A stretch of DNA of 64,000 nt. It comes from an uncultured SAR86 cluster bacterium (GTDB taxonomy: Bacteria > Pseudomonadota > Gammaproteobacteria > Magnimaribacterales > D2472). Positions 37,398 to 46,567 of this stretch are shown here, piece by piece (positions within the stretch are counted from its first letter, which is position 1; each line of letters starts with the position of its first letter). The stretch covers positions 62,001 to 126,000 of the forward strand of contig CACJML010000003.1 in NCBI GenBank assembly GCA_902594515.1. The letters run 5' to 3'. The position numbers were made by a program, and so were the translations under genes. Under the pieces are notes generated by a model, which was not told where the DNA came from, made no database searches, and was given only the letters and a program-made list of their open reading frames with translations.

Positions 37398-38549
37398 ATG
37401 ACATACAAATCTATCTCAACAATTATATTTTGCGGCCTATTAATTCGATTATTACTTGCTTACGTTAATGCATTTATAGGGCCCACGCCAGGAGGTGAAA
37501 ATGATGCCCTCGGCTTTCATTTTGTTGGCTCTCACTATGCAATAACAGGAGATCCATTGGCACATGACATATACAGGGTGGGCTGGTATTACTCATTATT
37601 TCTTGGATACGTATATAAATATTCTATTAACTCGATATTTTTGGGATCATTATTTTCAATTCTAGCTTGGTTTCTTTCAACATTGCTTGTACTCAGGATA
37701 ATGGAATTGATAAATGCAAGCATTTTTCAGAAAGTTTGCTCAGCTAGTTTAATGTCATTTTTACCCTCAATGATTTTTTACTCCTCGGTAACTCTTCGTG
37801 AACCTTTTCAATTGTTTTTTTTAACCTTGCTTGTTTATTCGATATTAAGGTTTGCTTTAACAAAATCATTGCTGCATTTATTTTTACTTCCTTTAGCATT
37901 GTTTGGATTAGCATTGCTTCATCAGTCGCTTATTGTTACATCCATACTACTACTTCTGCTGTTTACCATTTATCTTTACTCAAAAGGCATTAAGAAAATA
38001 TGGCAAAACTTTGGCTTGTATATGATTTTTTTACTCATGATAGGACTGGTTCCGGTTGCTTCATCACTCATACAGACATTATCTTATAGCTTTGAAGCAG
38101 GCATAGTTGAATCATTAATTTCTCATAATGAAGGCTTGATCGGTGATGCTGGTCAGGCAAGAGCTAGATATAGAATTGAGCCACCTGAGAATTCTTTTTT
38201 TGGTATTTTTACATACCCATTTATTGCTTTTTTTCAATATCAACTAGAGCCTTTACCATGGAATGTTTCTAGTTTTGGAGATATATTGCTGTTTCTTGAG
38301 AATTTAATAAGAGTAACGATATTATTTTATTTAATAAAGTTTGCTTACAAAGAAGGACTTTTTAGCGTTGATTATATTTTTCCGTTATTAATATCCTATT
38401 TAATTGTTGAAGGCATTTGGTCTTTGGGAACTATTAATTGGGGTACGGCCTCAAGACATCATATTCCTGCAATGGGTTTGTTATCAGTCCTAGGATTTTT
38501 CTTATATAGTGAAATAGAGAAAAAATTTGTGAAAAAGATACCAAGTTAA
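37398..38549 (+). CDS. Polytopic membrane protein, candidate Wzy polymerase
   Basis: A 383-residue protein with about 10 hydrophobic helices. No catalytic motif is certain. The first helix is followed by a polar loop containing GPTPGGENDALGFH, and a later loop has GDAGQARARYRIEP, which reads like the large Arg-bearing periplasmic loop of O-antigen polymerases. As the only multi-helix protein in this sub-operon it is the best Wzy candidate besides the minus-strand protein at 33600. It starts 2 bases after asnB. Confidence 0.62.
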   Translation: MTYKSISTIIFCGLLIRLLLAYVNAFIGPTPGGENDALGFHFVGSHYAITGDPLAHDIYRVGWYYSLFLGYVYKYSINSIFLGSLFSILAWFLSTLLVLRIMELINASIFQKVCSASLMSFLPSMIFYSSVTLREPFQLFFLTLLVYSILRFALTKSLLHLFLLPLALFGLALLHQSLIVTSILLLLLFTIYLYSKGIKKIWQNFGLYMIFLLMIGLVPVASSLIQTLSYSFEAGIVESLISHNEGLIGDAGQARARYRIEPPENSFFGIFTYPFIAFFQYQLEPLPWNVSSFGDILLFLENLIRVTILFYLIKFAYKEGLFSVDYIFPLLISYLIVEGIWSLGTINWGTASRHHIPAMGLLSVLGFFLYSEIEKKFVKKIPS

Positions 38550-39541
38550 TGAATAGCTTAATTAGTGTTATTATTCCCGTTCGAGATGATCAAGATTTTT
38601 TGATCGAAACCTTGGAATCATTAATTTCTAACATAGATTTTATTTATGAAATTATAATTGTTGATTCCTCTTCTAATAAAAATTCAAAAACTGTTAAAGA
38701 AATACTTGATAACTCATCAATAAAAAATTTAAAGACTATTTATAAGAAAATTTCTCCTGCATTTCCTGGGGCTGCAAGAAATATTGGATTGAAGCTTGCA
38801 AGTTCAGATTTTATAGCATTTCTCGATTGTAAGACTGCTGCAAAATCAAACTGGTTAAGTTGTGCTGCTGCCGAATTTAAGAAAAACAATAGACTAATGA
38901 TTTTTGGCTCAAGGACCGATGTTGCAGCAGAAACATTTTTTCAAAAACTGCTTAGAGCATCGTCCTATGGAAAAGTCCCAACTATTGTAATGGTCGGATC
39001 AGTATTTAAAAAAGAGTTAATAAACTTCACTGGGTATTTACGGGAAGATGTCAGGTCTGGAGAGGACATTGATTGGTCATTAAGGATTAAAAATCTAAAC
39101 TTACAAATCAAATATCCTACTAGTGCAGTTATAGAGTACAGGGGATTAGAAAAAAATCTTTTTAAGGCCTTAGTAAAATATTTCACATATGGCTTATTAT
39201 CAGCAAAAGTCGACATTCTTAGACTCTATAGAGCAATGTATTTTTATACTATATGTCTTTTTGCCTTGTTTTTTGTATTCAATTGGAACAATATTTTTGC
39301 AGGTTGGGATCTTTCAGACCCACTTTATGTGCCTAATATTACAAAAATCTTTCTACTATTATGCCTTTCAATATATATTTTAATTAGAGGACTTGTTACA
39401 CCTTTAAGAAGAAAAGAGAAGATCTCTTTTTTGCTTCCCTTTAACTGGCTATTGGTTAGTACATTGTCATTTACATTAGATCTGTTTAAGGCCCCAGGTT
39501 ATTTTCTAGGCTATATTCTTAACTTTAGAAAAGATAAGTAA
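38549..39541 (+). CDS. Family 2 glycosyltransferase, membrane anchored
   Basis: A 330-residue GT-A transferase: ISVIIPVRDDQDFLIETLES, EIIIVDSSSNKNSK, PGAARNIGLKLASSDFIAFLD (DCK in the DxD position) and GEDIDWSLRI as the acceptor-side acidic region. Three or so helices follow from about residue 228. It starts on the last base of the upstream stop (TAATG). Confidence 0.83.
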   Translation: MNSLISVIIPVRDDQDFLIETLESLISNIDFIYEIIIVDSSSNKNSKTVKEILDNSSIKNLKTIYKKISPAFPGAARNIGLKLASSDFIAFLDCKTAAKSNWLSCAAAEFKKNNRLMIFGSRTDVAAETFFQKLLRASSYGKVPTIVMVGSVFKKELINFTGYLREDVRSGEDIDWSLRIKNLNLQIKYPTSAVIEYRGLEKNLFKALVKYFTYGLLSAKVDILRLYRAMYFYTICLFALFFVFNWNNIFAGWDLSDPLYVPNITKIFLLLCLSIYILIRGLVTPLRRKEKISFLLPFNWLLVSTLSFTLDLFKAPGYFLGYILNFRKDK

Positions 39542-40497
39542 TGAAAACTCTACCAAAATTTATAATTTCATTAGACTATGAACTGCTTTGGGGGATGCTT
39601 GATGTAAAGAACCTCGATAAGTGCATTAGTAATGTAAGAGGAGAAACTAATGCAATTCCTAAGATGCTGGACTTATTTGAAAAATATAATATTGGGGTCA
39701 CTTGGGCAATTGTTGGTATGACGCTTTGTGAGAACTATGATGAGTGGAGATCTTTTAAACCTCAACAAATCCCAAAATATAAAAAAAAGGGCAAACCAAC
39801 CAACTATGAGATTGACATAAGATCATTTAGAGATGAAGAATTATTCTTTCAAAAAGATATGATCAAAAGAATTGCCGCCTGTCCTCGCCAAGAAATAGCT
39901 TCTCATTCATACAGCCATCTTTATTTCAGTGAACCTGGAATCACCAATCAAGATATATCAAATGATTTTAGATTATTTGAAAATATCTCATTTCAAAATA
40001 ATATTTCATGTAAATCCTTTATTTTTCCAAGAAATCAAGTAAATGATATTGCTCTTAAAGAACTAAAAAAGCATGAATTTAAAACCTATAGAGGAAACCT
40101 TCAAAATTTTATTCAAAAGGACGGACATAAAGACTCACAGAGCCTATTCTTTAAGTTAATTAGATTTGGAGATTCATATATTCAGATATCAAAAGATTTG
40201 AGTTATAAGAATTCTGCTAATGAAAATTTGTTAAATGTTCCAGGTAGTCTTTTTTTAAGGCCAGTAAATTCAAAAACTCCTTATGTTTTAAATAAGATGC
40301 ATATCAAGAGAATAAAAAAATCTATGACCATAGCTGCTCAAAATAAAGAAACGTTCCATTTATGGTGGCATCCTCACAATTTTGGCAATTCAACAGATGA
40401 TAATCTCTTAAATCTGAGAGATATCCTCGAGCATTATACTGTGTTGAGTAACGAACATGGTATGACATCAAAAAATATGGGAGAGTTTACTGTATGA
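39541..40497 (+). CDS. Polysaccharide deacetylase (NodB-fold)
   Basis: A 318-residue NodB-domain protein: FIISLDYELLWGM carries the catalytic acid/metal motif in a DxE form, and ASHSYSHLYF supplies the HxxxH metal ligands. It has no signal peptide, so it is cytoplasmic, unlike cell-wall deacetylases. Together with the formyltransferase directly downstream (4-nt overlap) it may deacetylate an N-acetyl sugar on a nucleotide or lipid carrier to prepare it for acylation. Confidence 0.85.
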   Translation: MKTLPKFIISLDYELLWGMLDVKNLDKCISNVRGETNAIPKMLDLFEKYNIGVTWAIVGMTLCENYDEWRSFKPQQIPKYKKKGKPTNYEIDIRSFRDEELFFQKDMIKRIAACPRQEIASHSYSHLYFSEPGITNQDISNDFRLFENISFQNNISCKSFIFPRNQVNDIALKELKKHEFKTYRGNLQNFIQKDGHKDSQSLFFKLIRFGDSYIQISKDLSYKNSANENLLNVPGSLFLRPVNSKTPYVLNKMHIKRIKKSMTIAAQNKETFHLWWHPHNFGNSTDDNLLNLRDILEHYTVLSNEHGMTSKNMGEFTV

Positions 40498-41255
40498 AGA
40501 TTCTGCTTTTAGCGACTAATTCCGAAACCACAAACATATTAATTAATTCCTTAAAAAGTAGTTTCGATGTTGAAGTAATTTTTGAAGAAAAAGTGTCAAA
40601 GATTAATTTTTGGAGAAGGAGATTTCTTCATCAAGGATTCCTTAGAACTTTAAATCAAATTTTATTTTTACTCTTTATTCAATCACTAAAGCCACTTTAT
40701 GTAAAAAATAAGTACAGCTTTTTTGCTAGAGAGAAATTTTTTTTAATTGACTCAGGCGATATAAAAATAAGAAACGTTAAGTCTATAAATAGCGATGATT
40801 CAATAGATCTGATATCAACAATTGACGCAGATATAATTTTAATTAATGGAACGAGGATTTTATCAAAAAAATTACTTGATTCTATTAAAGCAGATTTTAT
40901 AAACATTCATTGTGGTGTCACACCAAAGTATAGGGGTGTACATGGAGGTTATTGGGCCGCTTATAGTCAAGATTTTGAAAATCTTGGAGTAACAATTCAT
41001 AAAGTTGATAAAGGAGTTGATACTGGTGAAATAATATTTCAAGAAAAAGTAGAGTACTCTAGTTCCTTAAATTATTTTATTTATCCACTTAAGCAGTATA
41101 GTATCGCTATACCAAATCTTATTAAAATACTAAGAAAGTTTTCAGTCGAAGGTGTCTTTACAACATTTTATAGAAATGACTTGCCCTCCAAACTTTGGTA
41201 TCATCCGACTCTCACAAGTTACTTGCATGGTTTGATATTTAGGGGAATTAAATAG
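40494..41255 (+). CDS. Formyltransferase-family protein
   Basis: A 253-residue formyltransferase-fold protein. IINGTRIL..., then FINIHCGVTPKYRGVHGGYWA (the Asn/His pair of the catalytic NxH motif) and HKVDKGVDTGEIIF (catalytic Asp) match the methionyl-tRNA/GAR/sugar formyltransferase active site. The N-terminal domain is diverged. It is likely to formylate an amino sugar using N10-formyltetrahydrofolate. It shares its start with the end of the deacetylase gene. Confidence 0.83.
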   Translation: MKILLLATNSETTNILINSLKSSFDVEVIFEEKVSKINFWRRRFLHQGFLRTLNQILFLLFIQSLKPLYVKNKYSFFAREKFFLIDSGDIKIRNVKSINSDDSIDLISTIDADIILINGTRILSKKLLDSIKADFINIHCGVTPKYRGVHGGYWAAYSQDFENLGVTIHKVDKGVDTGEIIFQEKVEYSSSLNYFIYPLKQYSIAIPNLIKILRKFSVEGVFTTFYRNDLPSKLWYHPTLTSYLHGLIFRGIK

Positions 41256-41277
41256 ATTATTTAATTGCATTTTTGAT

Positions 41278-42267
41278 ATGAAAAGTAATAACCGTGCATG
41301 GCTTATCACTGGTGTAGCAGGCTTCATAGGGAGTAATCTTTTACTAGAATTATTGCAAAACAATTGCAAGGTTGTTGGCATTGATAGCTTTATTACCGGC
41401 AAAGAGGAGAATTTAGAATACGTAAAATCCTTAGTATCCAAATCTCAGTGGAATAATTTCACTTTTTTTAATGATGATCTTAGAGATCATAATATTTGTC
41501 AAAAGGTTACCAAAGGTATAGATATTATTCTTCATCAGGCTGCCCTGGGTTCTGTTCCAAGATCAGTAAAAGATCCAATTTTAAGTTCAGATATAAACAT
41601 AAATGGATTTCTTAATATTATTGATGCTGCAAGATTAAATAATGTTAACCGATTAATTTATGCTTCAAGCAGTTCAGTGTATGGTGATTCGGTTGAGCTA
41701 CCAAAAGTTGAGGACGTGACTGGCAATGTACTATCACCTTATGCACTTACTAAATTAGTTAATGAGGAGCAGGCAAAAGTATTCAGTAGGACTTATGGAA
41801 TAGATGTTATTGGCTTAAGATATTTTAATGTTTTTGGTTCAATGCAAGATCCTAATGGAGAGTATGCAGCTGTAATTCCAAAGTGGATAAATTCAATAAT
41901 GAATCAGGTTCCAATCGAGATCTTTGGTGATGGAAATACTTCAAGAGATTTTTGTTATATAAAAAATGTCATTCAAGCTAACTTACTTGCTGCAACAACT
42001 GACAACCCAAATGCTCTAAATCAAATTTATAATGTTGCATTTGGAGGAAGGACTTCACTAAATGATTTGTTTAATATTATTAATACTACTTGTAGTAAAT
42101 TTGGATTTAACTACTCTCTTGAACCAAAATATAAAGACTTTCGTCCGGGAGATATTAAACATTCAAATGCAGATATTTCTAAGATTAAAAAATTACTTAA
42201 TTACGATCCTATTTATGATGTCTCAAAAGGACTTAGTGAAACAATAAGGTGGTATGTTGAAAGTTAA
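41278..42267 (+). CDS. UDP-N-acetylglucosamine 4-epimerase, WbpP-like
   Basis: A 329-residue extended SDR: WLITGVAGFIGSNLLLEL, HQAALGSVPRSVKDPI, ASSSSVYGD, LSPYALTKLVNEE (YxxxK), NVFGSMQDPNGEYAAVIPKW. The AALGSVPRS and DPNGxYAAVIPKW segments are hallmarks of WbpP-type UDP-GlcNAc/UDP-GlcNAcA 4-epimerases. It overlaps the following dehydrogenase by 14 nt, so they work as a pair toward UDP-GalNAcA. Confidence 0.87.
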   Translation: MKSNNRAWLITGVAGFIGSNLLLELLQNNCKVVGIDSFITGKEENLEYVKSLVSKSQWNNFTFFNDDLRDHNICQKVTKGIDIILHQAALGSVPRSVKDPILSSDININGFLNIIDAARLNNVNRLIYASSSSVYGDSVELPKVEDVTGNVLSPYALTKLVNEEQAKVFSRTYGIDVIGLRYFNVFGSMQDPNGEYAAVIPKWINSIMNQVPIEIFGDGNTSRDFCYIKNVIQANLLAATTDNPNALNQIYNVAFGGRTSLNDLFNIINTTCSKFGFNYSLEPKYKDFRPGDIKHSNADISKIKKLLNYDPIYDVSKGLSETIRWYVES

Positions 42268-43525
42268 GCTAACTCAAATAAGAATTTGTATTATTGGGCT
42301 TGGTTACGTTGGACTTCCTTTGGCGATCGCATTTTCTAAGTATTTCAGTGTTACTGGGTTTGACTTAAATAAGAGCAGAATTAAGGATTTGAAAAAAAAT
42401 GTTGATTATACAAATGAAGTTACATCATCAATTTTAAAAAAATCTAAATGTAGCTTCACTTCAAAATTAAGTGATATCAAGGACTGTAATTTATTTATTG
42501 TAACTGTACCAACACCTATTTTTGCAAATAGGAAGCCAGATTTAGGCCCTCTAAAATCTTCTTCAAAAATGATAGGCTCAGTTATAAAAAAAGGAGATAC
42601 AGTAGTTTTTGAGTCAACTGTTTACCCTGGTGCCACTGAAGAAGTTTGCGTACCAATTATTGAGAAGAGATCAAGCTTAAAGCTGAATGAAGATTTCTTT
42701 CTAGGCTATAGTCCTGAAAGAATAAACCCTGGAGATAAAGAAAAGCAGCTATCGAATATAAAAAAAATCGTTTCTGCTTCTAATAAACAAACTCTTAACC
42801 TTCTAGTAAAGGTCTATTCAAAAATAATTAAAGCAGGAATACATTCCGCTTCCTCAATAAGGGTCGCTGAAGCGGCTAAGGTAATTGAAAATACACAAAG
42901 GGATTTAAATATTGCTTTTATCAATGAGCTATCAATTTTATTTAATAAGCTGGATATTGATACTGAAGAAGTACTTAAGGCTGCTGAGACTAAATGGAAT
43001 TTTATTTCATTTAGACCCGGACTAGTTGGGGGCCATTGTATTGGCGTAGACCCATATTATCTTACGGCGAAAGCGAAAAGTATTGGATATGATCCCAAAA
43101 TTATTCTTGCGGGCAGAGAATTAAATGACAATATGCCAAAAATAGTGGGAAAAAGATTTATTGATAAGACTAGATCACTATTTCCAAAAGAACGAAACTT
43201 AAAAATACTTATATTGGGCGCAACCTTCAAGGAAAACTGTCCTGATACAAGGAATTCAAAAGTTGAAAGTTTATGTAATTATTTAGTTAAGCGAAATTGT
43301 AAGATTCATATTTTTGAACCAAATATTAATTCTGTAAGAATGTTTGGTCAAAGTAAAATAAATTCTCCAATGAAAAATTATTACCACGGTATTGTTTATG
43401 CCGTTGGCCATGATCAGTTTAAAAAATATTCAATAAAAAAGATGAGATCTTGGACAAAAAAAGGAGGAATAATTTTCGATCTTAAGTATTCCCTTGATCA
43501 ATCAGATGCAGATATGAGACTTTAG
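42254..43525 (+). CDS. UDP-N-acetylhexosamine dehydrogenase, WbpO/TviB-like
   Basis: A 423-residue NAD-dependent sugar dehydrogenase: CIIGLGYVGLPLAIAFS, TVPTPI, FESTVYPGATEEVC, YSPERINPGD, AEAAKVIENTQRDLNIAF and catalytic Cys262 in GLVGGHCIGVDPYYL. This is the WbpO/TviB/WecC subgroup, distinct from Ugd at 17131. It should make UDP-GalNAcA (or GlcNAcA) with the WbpP-like epimerase. Its stop overlaps the minus-strand glycosyltransferase end by 4 nt. Confidence 0.9.
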   Translation: MLKVKLTQIRICIIGLGYVGLPLAIAFSKYFSVTGFDLNKSRIKDLKKNVDYTNEVTSSILKKSKCSFTSKLSDIKDCNLFIVTVPTPIFANRKPDLGPLKSSSKMIGSVIKKGDTVVFESTVYPGATEEVCVPIIEKRSSLKLNEDFFLGYSPERINPGDKEKQLSNIKKIVSASNKQTLNLLVKVYSKIIKAGIHSASSIRVAEAAKVIENTQRDLNIAFINELSILFNKLDIDTEEVLKAAETKWNFISFRPGLVGGHCIGVDPYYLTAKAKSIGYDPKIILAGRELNDNMPKIVGKRFIDKTRSLFPKERNLKILILGATFKENCPDTRNSKVESLCNYLVKRNCKIHIFEPNINSVRMFGQSKINSPMKNYYHGIVYAVGHDQFKKYSIKKMRSWTKKGGIIFDLKYSLDQSDADMRL

Positions 43526-44676
43526 TTTAATAATGAAATATATGCTTGCTTATGTTGATCAACAACCCTTTCAACTGAATAATTTTCCTGTGCTAATTTC
43601 ATTGAAAACTTACCAAATTCGATGAGCTGATTTTCTGATTTAGAAATTCTAATTATTTTTTTGGCAAGATCCTTATAATTATTTGATTCTACCAAGAAAC
43701 CATTTCTGCCCTCATAGACACAGTCTCTACAACCGGGTACATTAGTCGTGATAATTGCTCTTCCAGACGCAGATGCCTCTAATAAGATCTTTGGCATACC
43801 TTCTCTATGTGATGGGAGTAAAACAAAATGACAATCTCTCAAGAAACTATATATTTTTTCATGAAATCCAAAATATTTTATATTTGGTTTCATGGCAAGC
43901 TGATTTAAAAAGTCTTCATTTATGGAGTCTGGATTACCATCATCGATTTCACCAACTATCCAAATCTCTATGTTTCTATTTTTCTCATAAATTGTTTCTG
44001 AGGCATGGAATATCTCTTCAACACCTTTTGTTTTAAGAAGTCTAGATGCAAATAATCCAATAGTTTTATTGCTTTTAAAGGTTGGCAAGTCTGAATAAGA
44101 AAATGCTGCCAGATCAATGCCGGACCCATAGGTTAGTAAAGTATCATTACTATTGATGCCATGAAAATCTTTTAACTCATTAAGATCATCTTGATTATGA
44201 AAAACAAGTAATTTTTTTGTATTACTAAGAATTAACTTAAGCAAATAGTTAATAATTTTTTTTGTAAAGGTTTTTTTAAAGCTCGCCTTCTGATTGGTAA
44301 ATACATGTCCTAGTCCAGAGAATGCAATTAAATTTGGTAATTTATAAAGTTTTGCTACAAGGCCACCATGTATAACCCCTTTCATAGTTATCGTATGAAT
44401 TAAATGAGGCTTAGCTTTATTTGTTATCTTAAATAGTTTAAACAAAGTTATTAGCTCAGAAAATGGATTTATACCGGATCTAGAAATATTCAATTCAAAG
44501 TGTTTGATATTGAGGGATTCTAACTCCTTAACAGCCTTTGTTCTTGGAGAAGCAACAAATATGTTTGAGTTATTTTTAATCAACATTTCAAGTATTTCTT
44601 TCCTATGGCTAAATAGGAAGTCCAAATTGTTTATAACGATTAATATTCTTTTTGCGTTTAGGTTGTTAAGAGTCAT
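43522..44676 (-). CDS. Family 4 glycosyltransferase
   Basis: A 384-residue GT-B transferase: ILIVINNLDFLFSHRKEILE at the N-terminus, TITMKGVIHGGLVAKL, LFASRLLKTKGVEEIFHA and PSHREGMPKILLEASASGRAIITTN with the Glu-x7-Glu donor site. It is close to WbpH/CapM-type transferases of O-antigen loci. It is transcribed against the main operon and diverges from wza. Confidence 0.87.
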   Translation of the reverse strand: MTLNNLNAKRILIVINNLDFLFSHRKEILEMLIKNNSNIFVASPRTKAVKELESLNIKHFELNISRSGINPFSELITLFKLFKITNKAKPHLIHTITMKGVIHGGLVAKLYKLPNLIAFSGLGHVFTNQKASFKKTFTKKIINYLLKLILSNTKKLLVFHNQDDLNELKDFHGINSNDTLLTYGSGIDLAAFSYSDLPTFKSNKTIGLFASRLLKTKGVEEIFHASETIYEKNRNIEIWIVGEIDDGNPDSINEDFLNQLAMKPNIKYFGFHEKIYSFLRDCHFVLLPSHREGMPKILLEASASGRAIITTNVPGCRDCVYEGRNGFLVESNNYKDLAKKIIRISKSENQLIEFGKFSMKLAQENYSVERVVDQHKQAYISLLN

Positions 44677-44705
44677 TGAAATAAATTATTTGGAAGTAAA
44701 TATTG

Positions 44706-44711
44706 TATAAT
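44706..44711 (+). promoter_or_regulatory. -10 box upstream of wza
   Basis: Perfect TATAAT, 25 bases before the wza ATG in the short divergent gap. No -35 box at normal spacing is evident. Confidence 0.42.
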
Positions 44712-44735
44712 TTAGTTTATAAATTGGACATTCAC

Positions 44736-46559
44736 ATGCTTAAAAAAATTCTTCCTAAATTATTCCTTTTTTGTTTTTTATATTTAAATACTGAATTTGT
44801 TTTTGCACAATCTAGCTCTTTAGATGAGGACTTTCTTGAAAGTTTACCACCTTCTGTTAAAGATGAACTTGAACTTCAAAATGAGATAAAGGAAGAATCA
44901 GATTTGGAGCAATTATTTCAAAGTGATACTTCCCAGAAGACAAATAAATATATCCTAGAAAAACTTAAGTCACAATTAGAGGAGCTTGAAAACAGGCTTG
45001 ATAATACAAATCAAAATGAAAATAACCTAACAAGATTTGGGTCGGAGATTTTTTCTTCACTTCAAAGCACTTTTACTCCTATCAATGTTCCTGTTGTGCC
45101 ATCAGAATATTTTTTAGGTTTCGGTGATAAGTTGTCTGTCTCATTTTATGGTCAATTAAGTGAAAATTATGAACTATTTATAAATAGAGATGGAACCTTG
45201 ACCGTACCCGAATTTGGAAAAATTTCTCTAAACAACAAAACATTAGATGAGGCTAGGAATGAAATAAGAAAACTAATTAATGAATCAGCTATAGGCGTCA
45301 ATGTTGAATTAGATTTAATTGAAATGAGAGAAATTCAGGTTGCTGTTCTCGGCAGAGCAAAGAATCCAGGCATATACACTGTTAGTGCAAACTCTAACAT
45401 TTTATCAATACTTAATATTGCAGGAGGCATATCAGATTCAGGCTCTTTTAGGTCTATTGCATTAATGAGGGATGGGAAACTCATATCCAAATATGATTTA
45501 TATGATATTTTTGTTTTTGGAAAATTGCCTTTAAATATGAGGGTACGTTCTGGAGATGTAATACTAGTCGATCCAGTTAAGAAACTTATTCCAGTTACAG
45601 GTGGCGTAAATTTACCTGCTATCTATGAAATTAAAGATGGCGAGTCACTACAGGACTTACTTAAATTTGCGGGAGATTTAAGTGATAGCTTTAAAGGCTT
45701 TAATTATGTTGAGGTAAAAAGGTATTCTGTAGATAAATACCAAATTACTAAAGTTCAGAAAGATAATTTTAATAATTATATTATTAATTCCAGAGACTCT
45801 GTTCTTGTACCTTATTACCAGAGTGATCCAATATTCCTTGAAGAGGTAACTATTTCTGGCATGGTTAATAAACCAGGCAAATATTTTATACAAGATGGTG
45901 AGACTCTTACAGATTTAATAAATAAAGCTGGTGGTTATAAAGAAGGTGCATATGAATTTGGTATTTCATTATTTAGAGAATCAGCTCTAAATACTGAAAG
46001 GGAATTTGCTGAATTAAATTATGCAGAGGCAGTCAATTACATTGTTTCAAGCCTCGGCAGACCAGGAGTAAATATTGGGCCTCAAGCATTAGATTTTGTT
46101 GTAGAGGAATTAAGGTCTAGAAGATCAAAAGGCAGATTGGTCATGGATTATGACTTCTTAGCTGCGCAACAAAACCAAGCTCTAGATATTGAATTGATTC
46201 ATGGAGACCAAATTTACGTTCCAAAACTTGAGCGGGTTGTATATTTAGTTGGAGAATTTCATAATCCAGCTAATCATACCTTTAATCCATCTAGTAGTAT
46301 TAAGGACTATGTGCATGCATCAGGCGGAATGAAAGAAGATGCCTATGAAAATTTGATTGTAATTGATCCAGATGGATCATCCTCTCTCTATAAGACTAAA
46401 TTCTTTGCAAATAATGATAATACAATCTATCCAGGATCTGTAATTTATGCTCCTAGAGATATCGGACAGTTGGATGGTATAAGTTATGCATCTGCTGTAG
46501 CTCCCATCCTAAGCAGCCTTGCATTATCCTTGGCTTCTTTAAACTCTATTAGTGATTAA
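44736..46559 (+). CDS. wza: Outer-membrane polysaccharide export protein, Wza/GfcE-like
   Basis: About 607 residues with an N-terminal signal peptide ending near VFAQ-S, then a coiled-coil-like acidic stretch (residues 20-90) and the Poly_export domain (EYFLGFGDKLSVSFYGQ...GTLTVPEFGKISLNN). At least four SLBB-type repeats follow (VAVLGRAKNPGIY, VTGGVNLPAIYEI, ISGMVNKPGKYFI, LVGEFHNPANHTF). There is no lipobox, unlike E. coli Wza. ATG 44736 is chosen because it starts the signal peptide. It should form the outer-membrane channel. Confidence 0.88.
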   Translation: MLKKILPKLFLFCFLYLNTEFVFAQSSSLDEDFLESLPPSVKDELELQNEIKEESDLEQLFQSDTSQKTNKYILEKLKSQLEELENRLDNTNQNENNLTRFGSEIFSSLQSTFTPINVPVVPSEYFLGFGDKLSVSFYGQLSENYELFINRDGTLTVPEFGKISLNNKTLDEARNEIRKLINESAIGVNVELDLIEMREIQVAVLGRAKNPGIYTVSANSNILSILNIAGGISDSGSFRSIALMRDGKLISKYDLYDIFVFGKLPLNMRVRSGDVILVDPVKKLIPVTGGVNLPAIYEIKDGESLQDLLKFAGDLSDSFKGFNYVEVKRYSVDKYQITKVQKDNFNNYIINSRDSVLVPYYQSDPIFLEEVTISGMVNKPGKYFIQDGETLTDLINKAGGYKEGAYEFGISLFRESALNTEREFAELNYAEAVNYIVSSLGRPGVNIGPQALDFVVEELRSRRSKGRLVMDYDFLAAQQNQALDIELIHGDQIYVPKLERVVYLVGEFHNPANHTFNPSSSIKDYVHASGGMKEDAYENLIVIDPDGSSSLYKTKFFANNDNTIYPGSVIYAPRDIGQLDGISYASAVAPILSSLALSLASLNSISD

Positions 46560-46567
46560 AAGCCTTA

